Source: Pseudopyrenochaeta lycopersici
Taxonomy: Eukaryota; Ascomycota; Dothideomycetes; Pleosporales; Pseudopyrenochaetaceae
Assembly (NCBI GenBank): GCA_003313425.1
Contig: NHZP01000008.1
Coordinates: 1,426,001 to 1,490,000, forward strand
Direction of reading: 5' to 3'
DNA length: 64,000 nt
The position numbers and the translations under genes are program-made. The first letter of the stretch is position 1. Every line of letters starts with the position of its first letter. The notes beneath the pieces were generated by a model. It had not been told where the DNA came from. It did not search any database and saw nothing but the letters and a program-made list of their open reading frames with translations. Positions 33,589 through 45,108 of the stretch are shown here, in pieces.

Positions 33589-35178
33589 AGAGAAAGCGTA
33601 GAATGGTAGCATTGTGTTGTTGGGTTCGCTTTTATTTTTTACCTGAAATGGCTACGAATCTTTCTGCACCGCATGGACGTACCTATTATCTGTGCCATTC
33701 AGCCTGTTGAGTTCGTCCCCACTTGACCTCAACAGCCTTTTGTACGCTACATCCAACATGTCGCTAAAGCGCTGCGACAATCAACTTGAGCGTTCCTTCA
33801 ATATTTTCCTGCATATTCGTGACGGATTGCGTATTCTTGCTTTTTCTATTGATACTGCTATGATGCATACTCGAGGCGGAACAGTAACCCGCGAAACCAG
33901 CATGTAGGCTATAGACTACCTCCTTGGTGGCATTCACATGACCTCTGTTCTCAAGTAAGTGGCCGAAATTATCCAACCAAAAGAGATGTAAGCGAGACCG
34001 GACAATGCCAAGGAGTCCAGCAGGAATATGGTGCTTACTTTGGCAGACTATTCCTTGAGATGCCAAATACCCACTAAGACCTTTCATTCGATAGCATGGC
34101 ATTATAGCAGCGACAATATGCGGGCTGGGCTTGCCATAGAAGGATCGAAGTGAACCCAGGTAGCAGCCAACTCATACCGCTCTTACAACGCGGCATACAA
34201 TCCCTTCCATAGTGTCTTACAGGAAACTGTTGGGTGAAACATAGGCTAGTCTCGAAATGTGCCCTAAGAAAGACATGGCGGAGCACCGGTGAATGTTCTA
34301 GGGATTATGTTTTCTCTTTTGCATCCACGGAGGATACGTACTCGGCTCTGTATGTTCGGATAGCCAAGAGTCTACGCTGGTAGGCACTATTGAGGCTGGG
34401 GTCGTGTGAGCTTAGCTTGGCAAATGTGCCTGTAGCCGACAGCCTGGCTCGGGGGCATGATCTGAGCTGCGCGCACATGCCATAGAGAGGCTCTTGATCG
34501 GATCAAATATTCCGCTAGGCTACCCTGGCATCTGGCGTCTACTGCATACACGAATGATGATTCTTACTGCATACTGTGTTCGTGCTTCAATTCTGGAATA
34601 CGGCCATTGCGGGCCATCCAGAGGACAGGAGCACCTTCAATATGTCAGCATGTGACTGAGTTTACTGATGTGCTTGGAGAAGCTGACGTTTGTAGCTCGT
34701 ACATATTCTAGGAGGTATTACTGGATAGAGATAGCATCGGTGGAGTGTCCGCTGGCAAAGCTCGTACTTGGCGTTCCAACAGCTGCAAGGCAGGAACTAT
34801 ATCGCAAATCGCCCGTGTTACTATCCTGGAAGGCTCTTCAAACTGCGTAATGAGCAAGTGCCTCTGTAAAGCACGCTGATACATTGACCAAGCTTTTGTC
34901 GGCTGATTTTGCTCTACACCCTAGGACTAGCCGCTTCCTGTGGCTCGTCACCAAGTGTGGATTGTACACCGTCACTTAATTCATTTCTACTTATCAGTGA
35001 ATGATTTACTTAGATTTCAAAACAGTTGGACAGTCATTCACAAATCGTTCTTCATGATGCTTAGCTTGCTCAATTCGAGATCTCGGTACAATGCAGTTCA
35101 TTCTAGCAAAAAAAATAGAACAGATGTCGGTGACGCATAGCAGTCACAAACAAAAACTCTGGGTAGAACACCTAGTAC
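33589..35178. other. Convergent intergenic, 1.59 kb
   Basis: Between the 3' ends of the P450 (plus) and the second synthase (minus). Unusually long for two 3' regions. Short minus-strand frames at 33,764-34,286 have no recognised similarity. No AT-rich RIP signature and no repeat ends were found. Confidence 0.4.
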
Positions 35179-37006
35179 TCAACTAGTACTAACCTCAGGT
35201 ATGCGCTGTGTGATCACGCGCTTGACCAGCTGCCGCGAAGCTCGCACAATTTTATGTATTTTGCCTTGTATTTTCACGACAAGACGTAAAGTAGGGGGTC
35301 CATAGGCAGGGGCAAAAGTCACAACTTCCATGACTTCGCTCTTGCCGTTCATAGTCTCCTTCTCGTCGCCATATTTTGCTGAGTCTATTAATGATACGTT
35401 TGCCACTGAAGAGGCAGTGGAAACATTGAAAGCCGGAGTGAGAACGAAATGGCCTCCATTTGATTCGTCGACTACCCAAGTACCTTCGTAGTCCCCCTGG
35501 TCAATTGCAGTCTGAACGATTGATGCTTTCCCAAGATAAATGGTCTGATCTCCCGCAACCATGATGATTGAGTTATGCCATGGCGTTGGAACCTGGAATT
35601 CGTATGCAGGTACTAGCGCATGTCTATCTCGGATAGAATCAATTGCTCGCACCCGATCCCTAGGGAAAAGGCAAACGCCGAATTTGGGTCCACGATTTGT
35701 GTGCGCATGGATGGAAAGGCGCACGTAATTGGGAAAAAGAAGCTCGACAAGATTGGAATACGCCTGGTTCCGGGCAATCATTTCTGCGGCAACAGTAAAA
35801 GCGAGTTTCTTCCTCTGTTTTGTAGATTTTGCAAGGAATTCTGGTGTGTATAGATCGTCTTGCATGAAGCGTGCTTGGCCGCGATACAAGCCAAGCGTTG
35901 GAGTGTGTTGATCCTCGACTAATTTCCGAAATTGCTGCCTAGAGCTTTGAAACCCAACCATCATAATCTTGCGGGCAGTCTCAACGTCAGTTGATCGAAC
36001 CGATTGGATTGGATGGTCTATGTGGAAAAGGTCTATCCATGAATCTTTGAAGGTATTGCGTATGTTTGGGTTCGAGAAGAGCATATCGGTGAGCCCACAG
36101 AATTGGATAGCTTGACGATCTTCTGCAGTGTTGAACATTCTGGTGTAGGTCTCATGAAGCTCGACATCGTATCGAGAAACAGTTTCATCGTCTACTCCAA
36201 CTTCAAGATTGATCAGTGACTGCATCAAATCTTGATATGAATAGTCACTTACTGCAATCGGAGAATACATGGCCATCGCTGATGATCCAAATAGTCACAC
36301 CTGGAGGGTAGATCTTCCTGACATTCTGCGTGAACATATGGAGAGTTTTCAAGGCTATACGTTCGGCTAGATCAGGGATTTCCCCACCAACCTTCCGTGG
36401 GTTTGGAGATTTACACGGAAAAGCTGGCAGACACATCTGAATCCGATCATGGCGAATGACAAAGTCAAGCACTCGCTGATAGAATAGACTAGAGCCTAGA
36501 TTCCACTGGTCGTCTGAAGAAATGTTTCGCAAAGTCGTTGCAAACAAGGATTTTATGCTTTCAGTAGTTCGATGAACCTCACTTTCTTGCAGCTCATGTG
36601 GGTGAGGCTTTGGCAACAAAGTTGTCTGTAGGAGAAGAAAGGTCTTGAGCCAGCTTTGAAAGTCTTTCAATTCGCCATCGCTTTCCGGGAGATTACAATT
36701 AATGAGGCCAACGTAGCATCTTTTCTTGTCATTGTATATCTCGAGAGCAGTATGTGTATGGTTGTTGAAGTCCCGGCAAAAGCATACGTTTGGTAATTCT
36801 TCGGTGTCGAAAGATGTGATGTTGGCTTGTGCTCGCGAGTGAGAGTTTGTAGGTACCAGTTGGTGCTCGATAACTTTAGCTTTGATGTTCGGCCATTGTT
36901 TTTCAATTTGTTCAGTATGTCGACCCTCGACTGAGAGTAGCTCTCCATCCAATCCACGGCAATATATGGCCCCGACAGTGTGATAGGTTGATGAGCCGAT
37001 ATTCAT
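35179..37006 (-). CDS. Isocyanide synthase, DIT1-type, stand-alone
   Basis: 591-aa protein in two exons, 36253-37006 and 35179-36200, with a 52-nt intron. The splice converts SDGHVFSDC...IGVDDETVSRYDVEL into the continuous family signature; DIT1 homologues read 'SDGHVFSD...VDD'. Other signatures: MCLPAFPCKSPNPRKVGGEIPDLAERIALKTL split over the synthase core, PNYVRLSIHAHTNRGPKFGV, and TPWHNSIIMV near the C-terminus. There is no dioxygenase domain, so it resembles yeast DIT1 (N-formyl-tyrosine formation) more than the fused enzyme at 28,563. Note that the fused enzyme has FPFKSPN where this one has FPCKSPN. Start was set at ATG 37006 (MNIGSSTYHT); upstream in-frame codons lack ATG. Divergent from the DHA1 exporter at 38,409. 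Confidence 0.9.
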
Positions 37007-38408
37007 TGTTAAAATCAATAAAAGTGTGAATAGATTCAAATTGAAGGTTATGGCATCCCAGGACTTGTGGGGTTCTTTTTAGTACTACGATGTCTTTGTC
37101 CCTTAAGATCAAGTTGCCTTGCGTCAAAGGCTTTGAAAATGTTGCCCATGCCAAGCTTCAGTCTGCGCGTTCCACCGCCATGATTCAACTTGCGGCACTA
37201 TTCCTACGGCGCACAGTGCTGTGGCATCAGCACTTGGTAGGGGCACGCAACTATCACGTAAGTGGCAAGGGAAGTTAGCTTCGTCCACCTGCAGGCTATT
37301 ACTTCTGCTGCGCAGTTGAGATCGGATCACTTTCCCGGAATGTATACGAGCTTAGAAGCACAGAAAGCTCAGCACGATGACCTCGAGACTTGCCAATCGC
37401 TACGTTGCTGCCGATTTACAGCTTGGCAACGTGAACTAGTCAAGATAGTCAGTAGAAGCCGAGGCCTGGTTCCCTGGGATGTCCTGTCAGACGGAAGATG
37501 GATGGCAGTATGGCTTATTTTAGTATTTTTCGGTATCGAACCTTCCTTGAACAATGATTTGACGGATAATTTCAAGCAAGGAGTGATAGCATCAGACATG
37601 ATCTCATAAGCGTTGGAAATGACGCTACTAGGTACGAAAAGTACACTCATGTGGACAGGAATTTTACAGTATACGTACTACACATAGCAGCCGATGACTG
37701 CGTGATTGAATATGGGATGGAAGAAGTTTTGGGATAATTTCTGATCTGCATGCAACGTATGGTAGCGCAAATCGCCGAGCATGTTTGAGGTTAATTAAAA
37801 TCTCGTGGAAGAGAAACGGCCCGTTGGGTCGTTCACGCAGGCTTCCCAACCACATGGACGTTAGCAATCTGTTCCAGGGATGCGGATTAAGTGGTTTTGG
37901 GAGAATAGTCGAAGTGGTATCGAAAAGCCGGCGGGATGCATCGCCCGCGGGCCGGGTCGCAGCCTTTCGTAGGATCCAATGGATCCGCCAATATGCATGC
38001 GCTTGGAAAGAATCTTGGCGTTGGCATGACGTTCTGATGTGCAATGCGTCCCGTGCAGCTGCTTTATCCCGTAAGCAGGAACGAGGCCGAGTCAACAAGA
38101 AGCCCGGCCTAAATTTCGTCGGATTGAGCGTTCAGGACACTTAGCGATAAAGCATCAAGGGATCGGCATCCTAGAGCAAGATATGCAGCGTCAGCCGCGA
38201 AGTCCGTGCTGCCTAGTTAACCACATTGAGGGATTTCACCAATGCAGATTTGGAAAATCTGCTCAACGTCTTCAACTGGCAGCATGCGATCTGAAATTTT
38301 CATATCCTCTAAGATCAAATCGCTCGTGGAATTCCAAAATCTTGACGGATACCACTATTAACTTATTCTTTCAGATTGACTGAGATAGCTAGACTTCTTG
38401 TTGACATA
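37007..38408. promoter_or_regulatory. Bidirectional promoter of the second synthase and DHA1 exporter
   Basis: A 1.4-kb gap between divergent starts. It has no supportable coding frame. A one-mismatch version of the copper octamer (TCTGCTCA) lies near 38,256, too weak to call. The divergent layout suggests that synthase and exporter are switched on together. Confidence 0.4.
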
Positions 38409-40133
38409 ATGGGGCCCAAAGATTCTCCAACCTCAACGATCTCGAAAGATTCCATTTATCGCCCAATGTCTGAAACACATGCAAAGGAGTCATCCACGGT
38501 ATCGCAAACCAACAATGTCGAGAAGCAAGCCCTGAGCTCCCCACCTCCATACACTGCTTTCACACCATCACGACAATTGTTCATCATTCTAATTGTGACA
38601 GCTGCTGGTTTCTTTTCGCCGCTCACTGGCGCCGTGTATCTGCCAAGCTTGATCCTTTTCGAAAAAATATTCAAGACTTCCAGTGTGGTGATCAATGCAT
38701 CAGTGAGCGTTTACTGGGCAGTCTTTGGCATTGCGCCGATGTTTGGCGCAACATTGAGCGACTACGGAGGCCGAAAGACTATATACGTTGTATCACTGGC
38801 AGTTTTTCTCGTTTCAAATGCCCTGCTCGCTGCAATACCTCCAACCGTAGGCGGCCTCTTCACACTCCGAATATTCCAGGTACGTAGACTCATTCGCGAA
38901 AAGGAGGCTTCGATTTAATCAGAGTTCATGCTGACAAGTAAAACCAGGCGCTTGGCTCATCGATGGTTACCTCCATTGGGGCTGGAACTGTAGCTGACGT
39001 GACTGAGCCCGCCAAACGAGCTTCAAGATTGGGTCTTTTCCTACTTGGTCCACAACTGGGACCACTTTTGGGTCCTTTGATAGGCGGTCAATTCTCTCAT
39101 GAAAGTACTTGGCGATGGATCTTCGGGTTCCTATGTAAGTATTCTGTTAGCTATTGCCAGGTTACAGACCCTAATACTAACCAAAATAAGCCATCGCATG
39201 CGCTCCTGTATATTTCCTCATCCTCTTCTTCCTCCCTGAGACACTGCGATGCCTGGTTGGTGATGGTAGTGTATACACAGGCCAAAGCTGGCTCGTCAGA
39301 CCTCGTCTTCGCCAAAAGCAAGTAGTTGGAGATGGCAAATACCCAAAGCCACCGAAGCCGACTGCTGCCGGCCTTTTTCGAGTGTTGTTGTTCATACCAA
39401 ACTGTATTATAAGTTTTACGTCTGCTTTGAATTTTGCAGGCTTGTCTGGTATGTACGTTGTGTTCCCGAAAGTTTGGCAAACAATGTATGGCTTTAGCGG
39501 GAGTGAAACCGGCTATGCATACCTGGCTCCTGGTAAGTATTTACTTCTGATGACTTGAGGTAGGCTGATTGCAACAAGGCGTGGTCCTGACTATTGCGTC
39601 TTTTGGTATTGGCCGCATTGCGGATGTCGTTTATCGCCGCTACAAAGCGAAACACAACGGCAAAGCACCACCACCAGAGAAGCGTTTGGAGATGCAAGTT
39701 TACGCATATATGCTCACAGCTTTGGGTAAGGCAATGTTTGGATGGTTTGTTGCTAAGCATTACCACGCCAGCGCCGGGCTGATAGCAGCTGCGATATGTA
39801 AGTCGTCCAACAATGTCCGGCTGAAAAGAAACCCTTATGCTAACAATTTCCGAAAAAGCTGCTGCGGGTACCGGTATGATCATGGTACTCAGCACAAGCT
39901 ATCAAACCGAATGCATGCCCACCTCTGCTGCATCCCTAGTTGCTTTATCGGGAATGTTAAGGAACATCGGAGCCGCAATAGCCGCTGCCATCATGGATGC
40001 AATACTGAATGCGATGGGCTATGGATGGTGTTTCACTGGCTTGGCAATTTTGGATCTAATATGCATAGTTGGATTGCTGTTTATTCGTGCTCGAGGACAT
40101 TTATATCGCGAGCGAATGACTCGACCTAGGTAG
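38409..40133 (+). CDS. MFS exporter, DHA1 family (DTR1/QDR-like)
   Basis: 497 aa from five exons: 38409-38879, 38948-39134, 39191-39532, 39579-39797 and 39859-40133. N-terminal cytosolic tail of about 60 Ser/Thr/Pro-rich residues, then helix 1 (LFIILIVTAAGFFSPLTGAVY), motif A at GATLSDYGGRKT, the helix-4/5 join RIFQ-ALGSSMVTSIGAG, LGPLIGGQFSHESTWRW, and FFLPETLR after helix 6. The second half keeps helices 7-12 and ends RERMTRPR. All four introns are 44-68 nt, with acceptors AG or AAG that keep frame. The yeast relative DTR1 exports bisformyl-dityrosine made by DIT1 and DIT2. Position divergent from a DIT1-type synthase supports a role as product exporter. Confidence 0.9.
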
Positions 40134-41161
40134 TACTGAGATTGTTCAACAATGTTTTCTTATATAAAAGCACGAGATTCACGGCAAATTGAACATCCCT
40201 ATCATACCTCTAGAGATAACACTCAATAAAGACTGAAAATCTCGCCCGTATCTACACATCAGTTTGTCAGCATACGGAAAAGGTCAATGGTACATTTACG
40301 AGTGGGTAAATACGCATGCAAAACAACGATAACTCGACTGCCTCTCTATGAGTGAGAATACACAAATTTTGAACATGCTTTTGGAAAGGAGTTATGCTAC
40401 TTGCTCTGTCCTGCTGTGTTGGAGTATACAGTATTGGGAAATAAGCCCTGCTCAATGAGATTTCGATGGACACGGGCAAAATCGTTTTTTGCACGTGCGT
40501 AGGTCGCCTCCTTTGTAAGCGCTAACAAGAACATGTCACGTCGAATTCAGTACCGGTCCCGATTCTTGGTTTTGAGCTGGAGCCTCGCTTCATACCTAGC
40601 TAGGCGTCCAAATGGGCCATGTAGAGGGGTCAAGGATAAGTCCGGATAAGCAGTGGTCCATGTTTTTACCGTGTATCACGCCCTGCATATTTTATATGCA
40701 TGCATCCCACATGCATGGCCTCCAATGTGTCACGGTCGAAGTAGGGTGTAAGCGGGATGTGGAATCACGACGATCTTCACTCATTGCGGTGACCTTTTGG
40801 AACTTGCTCAAAAACGCGCATTTGAATGCGGATCCCGGTTTTGCAACGTTCACGCTATCGGAGCTTAAACATATCTATGTGGAATCCCTACGAAACAGGG
40901 GTGCGAAGCCTGGCGCTTGTATGCATGAGTCCCAATACATCAGGGTTCATTGTGGCGTGGGTCCGTTGTGGTGCCAACGAGACAAGAAGTAGCATTGCAT
41001 CTTCTCTTTCCGAATCAGTGGGTTTAGTAAAGGAACACATGTTTATAAGAGAGCTATCGTATCCCAGATTTACCGCAGCTTGATCTTTATCTCTATCTCC
41101 AAACATTCCTAGCGCAAACCTGACATCTACCTTTTTACACTCTTAATTCTTCCAGCGCAAC
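40134..41161. promoter_or_regulatory. 1.03-kb intergenic upstream of the Atg22-like gene
   Basis: Contains the exporter's 3' end and the Atg22-like promoter. Two GGATAAG heptamers stand in direct repeat at 40,634-40,640 and 40,644-40,650, exactly one helical turn apart, as in tandem GATA-factor sites (nitrogen or iron regulators). No gene seen. Confidence 0.4.
40634..40650 (+). promoter_or_regulatory. Tandem GATA-type sites
   Basis: GGATAAG repeated with a 10-bp period, about 510 bp upstream of the Atg22-like start. GATA factors such as AreA or the iron regulator SreA bind WGATAR/ATCWGATAA cores; these copies match the core only. Suggestive, since vacuolar amino-acid permeases are nitrogen-controlled genes. 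Confidence 0.3.
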
Positions 41162-43029
41162 ATGGCTGGCGAGAAGGAAATTGGAAAAGAAGCACAAATT
41201 GATGCGTTTGTTATCTCTAAAAGTGACGATGGTTCTGCAGATGCCACAGACAGCGGTGAAACTGCTCAAAATGAACCTAAACGCGCAATGGCGACCAAGA
41301 GAGCTCTTATTGCATGGCTCGTCTTATGTTTCTCGGTATGTCGCATCTAATCTACGTAACACCACACTCTAACAACATCAGACTGGTCCAACAGCTGGGA
41401 TGGCTTTCCGATACGTCCCAGCTGTCCTCCAATCTGGTGCAAACGTCCTAGGGCACAAACCGGGAACAAAGGACCCTTGCGCAAAACGTGGTGTGATTGA
41501 GTGTGTAGTTCCATTTGGCACAGGCGCGGTTGATTACAATAGCTACATGTAAGCCATCGGGTTTTAAGTTTAGATGCATGGATTTAGCTAACGTGACCAA
41601 AGCTTGTACTTACAATCTATCGGGCGTGCCTCAGAGGGCGTCCTGACTATTTTCGTGTCTGGGATTGCTGACTTCACTCGTACGTCTTTAAATGCATATT
41701 TGGAATTGAAAGGACGCTTAATTCTGCAGATTTTCGCAAGACCCTTTTGATATCCGCAATCGTTCTTTTCGGAACTTTTGCTCTCCCGTACGCATCATTC
41801 ACCTCCAAGACGTACCGTAATCTTGTCTCAGGATCTGTATTATGGGTATCCATGACAACCATTCAAGGTGTCTATGGCACACTCTCGTCTTCATACATCC
41901 CACTCTTTATGCGCGAGGCTGGTTGGATTCAGACTCGAACACGGATAGGGCTTGATGGCAGAATAGAAGTCACAGACGAAGAGCGAGCAACAAAAGACCT
42001 TTTCAACCGTGGAACTATGGTCAGTGTTCTTGGTCTTCTCTCGGGAAACATTGGATCTATACTTGGCCAGTGCATTGGTCTCATCATCACGCATACCAGC
42101 GGCAATGGTGTGATGGATGGGTATAAAGAGTATGTTAACTTCTGGTATCCCTGTGGGCTAAACTGATAAATCTAGCTTCCTTCTCGCAATTACCATAGCT
42201 GGGTGTCTTACCATTAGCTTCGGAGGTCTGGGCTACTTTCTTTTGCCATCAGTGAAAGGCTCGAAGCCGCCAACTAAAAACTATGGTATATTGGCGGTTC
42301 GGCGATGTAAGAATGCTCCTGACGACGCCCTCCTATGTCTCGTAATCTAATTTTCTAGGGTTCGAGCTCTTGAAATCAATTCCTAAATATCCAGAAGCTT
42401 TCAAACTTTGTGTCGGATGGGTCCTCTGGAATACGGGCTACAGCAACTTCAATTCGGTCATAGGCCTCCTCTTCCGTGAAGTGAGCGGCCTTGGTTCAGG
42501 TGACCGAATGTACACAGTGTACACATTCATGGCGGTTACCACAGCTTCCATTGGAAGCTTGACGTGGATGTTCGTATTCCCGCGCACGAATTTCAAGATC
42601 AAGAACTGGGCCTACTGCTTCCTCTTTGTGAATATATTTTGCATATTCTGGGGCTGCCTGGGTATCAGCAAGAGTGTCAAGATCGGGTACAAATATATTC
42701 CGGAGTTTTGGATCGAGCAGACACTTTTCTGCATGACAAGCTCTGCGCTTCGATCCGCAAACAGGGTGATGTATGCATCTATGTTGCCCCGTGGAAGAGA
42801 GGCTCATTTCTTTGGCTTGGAATTGACGTTGGATCTTGCTACTGGATGGATCAACCCTCTGGTGCAATCGGTCATTCAGAACCGTACCCACAATCTCCGC
42901 TACCCGATGCTCCCGAATTTCTTCCTTTTGCTGGCTGCCATCTGCTTCTATGTATGGTGCGATCTTGAGAAGGGAATCAAAGACTCTCTACAAGCATTTG
43001 ATGAGGCCGAGCCAGCAAAGGACGACTAG
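41162..43029 (+). CDS. Atg22-like vacuolar amino-acid permease
   Basis: 539 aa from six exons: 41162-41335, 41382-41548, 41603-41679, 41730-42129, 42176-42306 and 42359-43029. Atg22 exports amino acids released by autophagy from the vacuole. Family signatures are restored by splicing: FS-TGPTAGMAFRYVPAVLQ, YILYLQSIGRASEGVLTIF, VSGIADFTHFRKTLL, and the long loop followed by TMVSVLGLLSGNIGS. The last exon encodes the C-terminal helices, with FELLKSIPKYPEAFKLCVGW. Yeast Atg22 is 528 aa, so length fits. The C-terminus ends DEAEPAKDD. Filamentous fungi carry several divergent Atg22 paralogues, and this one beside the isocyanide cluster may be a specialised copy that supplies or sequesters amino acids (inference). 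Confidence 0.88.
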
Positions 43030-43570
43030 ATCAAGGTGGTGCGCCACAGGGCGGCGAAATCAGTCCCGAGAACCGGTACTGTCAGATTTAAAAGCACCCT
43101 GAGTGTGCTTTAGAAATGAGTGGATAGCACCCACAACCAGATTTCATAAAAACTGTTGTCGCTTTTTAATCGATTGCCACCAATGTATACAATTAGTCCA
43201 GTCAACCTTAACACTTGAGTTCTCTTGACACTGCGGATTGCCACTGCAAGATTGCTTGAGAATATGATGCGATGTTCCACGCTCCTAATTTCCAATTCTC
43301 CATTTAGTTGTCCAATCCTACAGTATACTTTTGGCGGTTATATTTAAAGGGCTGTCGGCGGATTCGAATGCGGTGTATGCGCTGAAAGCCACATCGTACT
43401 GCGAGAGAGAAACGAGGCGTTGAGCTAGCGGTAGCAGGATCAAACCTCATTTCGAGCGCATGTTGAGGCTTGAAGATTTGCCTAAAATTTTTCCTGAACT
43501 TATCTGCTGGGCGAGATGTGTCACAAAAAGATTGGAGTTCTTCCTTGCCATTGCCGATGTGATCGTCCAT
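43030..43570. other. Convergent intergenic, 541 bp
   Basis: 3' regions of the Atg22-like and rhodopsin-family genes. No gene or repeat seen. Confidence 0.4.
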
Positions 43571-45108
43571 CTATATCGCAATTCTACTACTCTTGGATTC
43601 AGGAAATGCTGCAGGCTCTATATCCCTCAAGTCCCATTTTCCGAATGGGGTATCATTGTTTTGGATCACTTCCACATCTAGAGATTCAATTGACCTCTCA
43701 TGCTGCAGGGAGGCCTCAGGCTCGGCCACCGCAAGATCAGCCTGCGAATAAATGTGCGACTTCGATGTAATAGACACCATTTCAAAATCTTTTCTCTGAA
43801 AAATAGACGTAGGTGGGTGTGAATAAGCCGCGCGTGAGGTAGTGTAGGTGGATGGGCGGAAGATCATTTGGTACACAGAGCCAGTGTGGCGGAAACCGTA
43901 GGCTACAGTAGGGATGCAGGCGCATGTTACGCCTAAGAAAACTTCGGCAAGTCTTATTAGACGTTAATTTAGATTCATTAGTATCGACAAAGATGAGGGA
44001 TTTTAAGCAGACTGACCCGACAATATTGGTAAGGGTTGCATCCCAGTTGGCGTTATGGCTGTACTGGGTTTTGTTTCGGTAATAGATATTGAGAACGGAG
44101 CAGATGATCGCACTGCGGGTGTCAGCGGCCATGTTGAAATTCTACATTGAATAAGAACATACGATCCACCAGTGAGAAATATAATACTCGCACCCACTCT
44201 CTTAGTAGAGCTTAACTGTAAGGGCGCAATCGCAATATATGGGATCACAAAAATGGCAATATCCGCGACAAGACCAAGAACGGCAAGCGGGACGCTGACA
44301 CCGAGTGCATATTTGGTCCAAGACTTATTTTCACGTGGATTGGCAACCACGAAGCCGAAGATGCCTAGCGCTCCATGAGACAGGACGACGAAGCCAAATC
44401 CGATCCAAGAGCTGATGCGAGCCCATCGTATGCGTCCAAAGATATGAAGGTAGAGAAGAAAAAATGTAGCCTTGAGGAAGAGATAAATCCAGGGTCCTAG
44501 GACAAATATGGTGTAGTAGTACTTCAAAGGCGTCAGCGAGTTTCAATGTACTCCACGCTAGAAGGATAAGGACATACGCGAGGGCCAGCAGGCGACATAA
44601 ATTTCAGCATAGGAATATCGTATAGATGACGACCTAGCCACCCTTCTCGAACTCCTGGATTTAATGCGATCAGCTGAGAAAAAACAATTTGAAATATGAG
44701 CGTTGCTTACCGTAGGTCTTGAGGCCATAGTCTAAGATACCTAACATCTATATTCCTCAATTCATATTTCAATAAAATATCATACCATATTTGCTGCTTA
44801 CAACTGAGAGCAAAAGGGTGACTATGAGCATGTTAGACTCAACAACTCCTTGACAAAGATGCCCTGGCCTTACCGTCATCCCAAGTCCAAGCCCTCATCA
44901 AACGCGCTTTTATGTAAACACGATTGAGATAGAATAATAAACTGATTACAAGAAGAGTCGAGGTCACCCAGAGCTGTAATGGCGCTCGGGAAGCAGGATT
45001 GGTGAAGTTGGAAGTGATTCCCGGAGGGGGGGATACCACTGGCGTGTTGGCAAGATATTGTTTTGCTTCGGGAGTTAATTGGTCTAAAGTTTTTCTATTA
45101 ATATCCAT
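43571..45108 (-). CDS. Fungal-rhodopsin family (PTH11-related) membrane protein
   Basis: 404 aa in seven exons: 44874-45108, 44786-44821, 44711-44740, 44578-44654, 44163-44521, 44017-44112 and 43571-43952. Several exons are only 30-96 nt, so single boundaries are less sure, but phases close throughout. The N-terminal 45 residues are likely extracellular, followed by helix 1 (LWVTSTLLVISLLFYLN), the RAWTWDD motif typical of the family, GWLGRHLYDIP, and further helices including YYYTIFVLGPWIYLFLKATF and WIGFGFVVLSHGALGIFGFV. The soluble tail of about 110 residues ends in SSRIAI. Such proteins are seven-helix, receptor-like proteins; PTH11 is a surface-sensing GPCR, but most family members have no known ligand. 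Role in the cluster unknown. Confidence 0.78.

Noticed and set aside
34074..34286. Minus-strand frames between the P450 and the second synthase
   Set aside because: Short, no splice partners and no recognisable similarity.
39135..39325. Read-through C-terminus of exon 2 of the DHA1 exporter
   Set aside because: The frame continues past the donor into Ser-rich nonsense; the spliced form restores the FFLPETLR motif, so the intron is real.
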